Translations under genes and position numbers: made by a program
Shown here: positions 63,062-64,000 of the stretch, piece by piece
Layout: every line of letters starts with the position of its first letter
Position numbering within the stretch: position 1 is the stretch's first letter
The notes under the pieces: model-generated
Databases searched by the model: none
Told to the model about the DNA's origin: nothing
What the model saw: the letters and a program-made list of their open reading frames with translations, nothing else
DNA from: Geoanaerobacter sp964528055
Lineage (GTDB): Bacteria; Desulfobacterota; Desulfuromonadia; Geobacterales; DSM-12255
Assembly: GCA_964528055.1 (NCBI GenBank)
Contig: CAZGQM010000007.1
Span: 163,428 to 227,427 of the forward strand
Reading direction: 5' to 3'
Length of the DNA: 64,000 nt

Positions 63062-64000
63062 ATGACAGTCTACAAAAGAGGCAGTGTTTTCTATATGAAC
63101 ATCACAGTTAATGGTGTTCGCATAGCAAAAAGCACAGGTATGACCACAAAGAAGGATGCTAAGCAGTTTGAAGCACTTGAACGGCAGAAGGTATTGGATG
63201 AAGCCAACAAGTCACCACAGGAACGATCTGCAAGTACTATGTTGTCTGATGCAATTAAGGAGGTAAACCAAGCCAGATGGAAGAATAATAAAGACGGAAA
63301 GCAATCCTTAGCCAGGGCAGAGAGGTTAGTGAAAATCGTAGGGAATGTACCTATCAATAAGATTAACCAGGACACGGTTGTTAAGATCACTATGCATCTG
63401 GAGGCCAAGAACAATAAGCCTGCAACCATCAATAGGTCGCTTGAAATATTGAAAACCATATTGAAGCATAAAAAGCTGGAATGGGATTTCATAAGACTTG
63501 CCAGACTACCTAAGGGAAGGATAAGAGTTATTAGTAAGGAGGAGGAAGACACAGCAGTAAAACATTTTAGAGAAACCAAGCGTAAGAGGGGAGGGCAGCA
63601 TTACCCCGACATAGCTGACCTTGTTATTTGCTTGGTTGATACGGGTATGAGGCTTGGAGAGGTGCTGAAGCTCAGATATGAGGATGTGAACTTTGAAACC
63701 AACCTGATTAGTATCTGGATAAACAAGGGTGGTAGGCCAAGGTCTATACCCATGACAAAGAGAGTCAGCGCAATCATGGCTATCAGAAAGACCAGTTTTC
63801 CAGATAAACCATTCCATTTGAACAACGACCAAGCTATTAATGCTTGGCAGTGGGTGCGTAAGGAGATGGGTCTGGAGCATGATAAAGAGTTTGTCTTACA
63901 CGCCCTCAGACATACCTGCGCTTCAAGGTTACTCAACAAGGGGGTGGACATTGTAACTATTCGACACTGCCTAGGTCATGCTGATCTTTCCACAACGGTG
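63062..64000 (+). CDS. Tyrosine integrase of the island (3' end outside window)
   Basis: 313 codons seen, no stop. ATG behind GAAAGGAGG. N-terminal Arm-binding-like beta segment (VYKRGSVFYMNITVNGVRIAK), SAM-like core-binding domain (about 60-150), then the catalytic domain: R in VDTGMRLGEVLKL, K in NKGGRPRSIP, H-x-x-R in LHALRHTCASRLL, and H in CLGHADLSTTV at the window end. The nucleophilic tyrosine should follow within about 10 residues outside the window. The gene points to the right, as expected for an integrase next to its attachment site, pairing with the tRNA-fMet fragment at the left. Confidence 0.93.
   Translation, partial: MTVYKRGSVFYMNITVNGVRIAKSTGMTTKKDAKQFEALERQKVLDEANKSPQERSASTMLSDAIKEVNQARWKNNKDGKQSLARAERLVKIVGNVPINKINQDTVVKITMHLEAKNNKPATINRSLEILKTILKHKKLEWDFIRLARLPKGRIRVISKEEEDTAVKHFRETKRKRGGQHYPDIADLVICLVDTGMRLGEVLKLRYEDVNFETNLISIWINKGGRPRSIPMTKRVSAIMAIRKTSFPDKPFHLNNDQAINAWQWVRKEMGLEHDKEFVLHALRHTCASRLLNKGVDIVTIRHCLGHADLSTTV

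Noticed and set aside
34515..64000. CRISPR array or prophage structural genes
   Set aside because: No regularly spaced direct repeats of 20-40 bp were seen and no capsid, portal, terminase or tail protein is recognisable.

Overview
The window looks like a chromosome segment from a Geobacter-type bacterium (Desulfuromonadota, Geobacterales). This is an inference from gene content: a GEMM-Ib riboswitch of the Geobacter type, a B12-dependent NrdJ, an archaeal-type phosphoglycerate mutase, a FecR/CHASE2-cyclase locus and the overall gene mix. No rRNA gene is present for placement.

Positions 1-33,400 are ordinary, fairly GC-rich core chromosome with dense genes. In order: the end of a cell-wall amidase, glnD, a XerD-type recombinase and apgM; an Slp lipoprotein; an exported TPR/barrel protein followed by a very large FecR-domain protein; recQ and a CHASE2 nucleotide cyclase on the opposite strand; hpt; a predicted 3',3'-cGAMP (GEMM-Ib) riboswitch with a terminator expression platform controlling a small secreted Pro/Gly- and His-rich protein and, next to it, tex; nrdJ behind two NrdR-like boxes; a beta-helix lipoprotein; a cysteine desulfurase-like enzyme; a PIN-PhoH ATPase; tsaD-rsmA; ugd-uxs (UDP-glucose to UDP-xylose); ftsB; argS; and a SPOR-domain protein ended by a strong terminator.

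Positions 33,500-34,480 are AT-rich and hold a receiver-only response regulator and a VF530-type protein. At 34,476-34,514 lies the first 39 nt of an initiator tRNA-Met, with a good promoter upstream, cut off in the anticodon arm. From there to the window end the DNA is AT-rich accessory sequence, and a tyrosine integrase begins at 63,062 and runs off the window. I read 34,515 to beyond 64,000 as an integrated element of about 30 kb in tRNA-fMet, with the other end just outside the window.

The island has no recognisable virion or conjugation genes. It carries mobile-element housekeeping genes (ArdC, RadC/JAB, DUF2786, MucR, IHF, XRE, SRAP), a cluster of lipoproteins, and several genes of the kind found in defence islands: a dGTPase-like HD protein and an exported MBL-fold hydrolase that share a conserved leader, an HNH-HIT fusion, an Mrr nuclease, and a translationally coupled pair of unknown protein plus FRG-domain protein. 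Its most intriguing gene is a 517-aa protein at 36,249 with motifs A, B and C of a family-A/T7-like polymerase palm. In the right arm almost every gene is preceded by its own terminator-like hairpin 20-65 nt before the start codon, which suggests common control by attenuation or antitermination.
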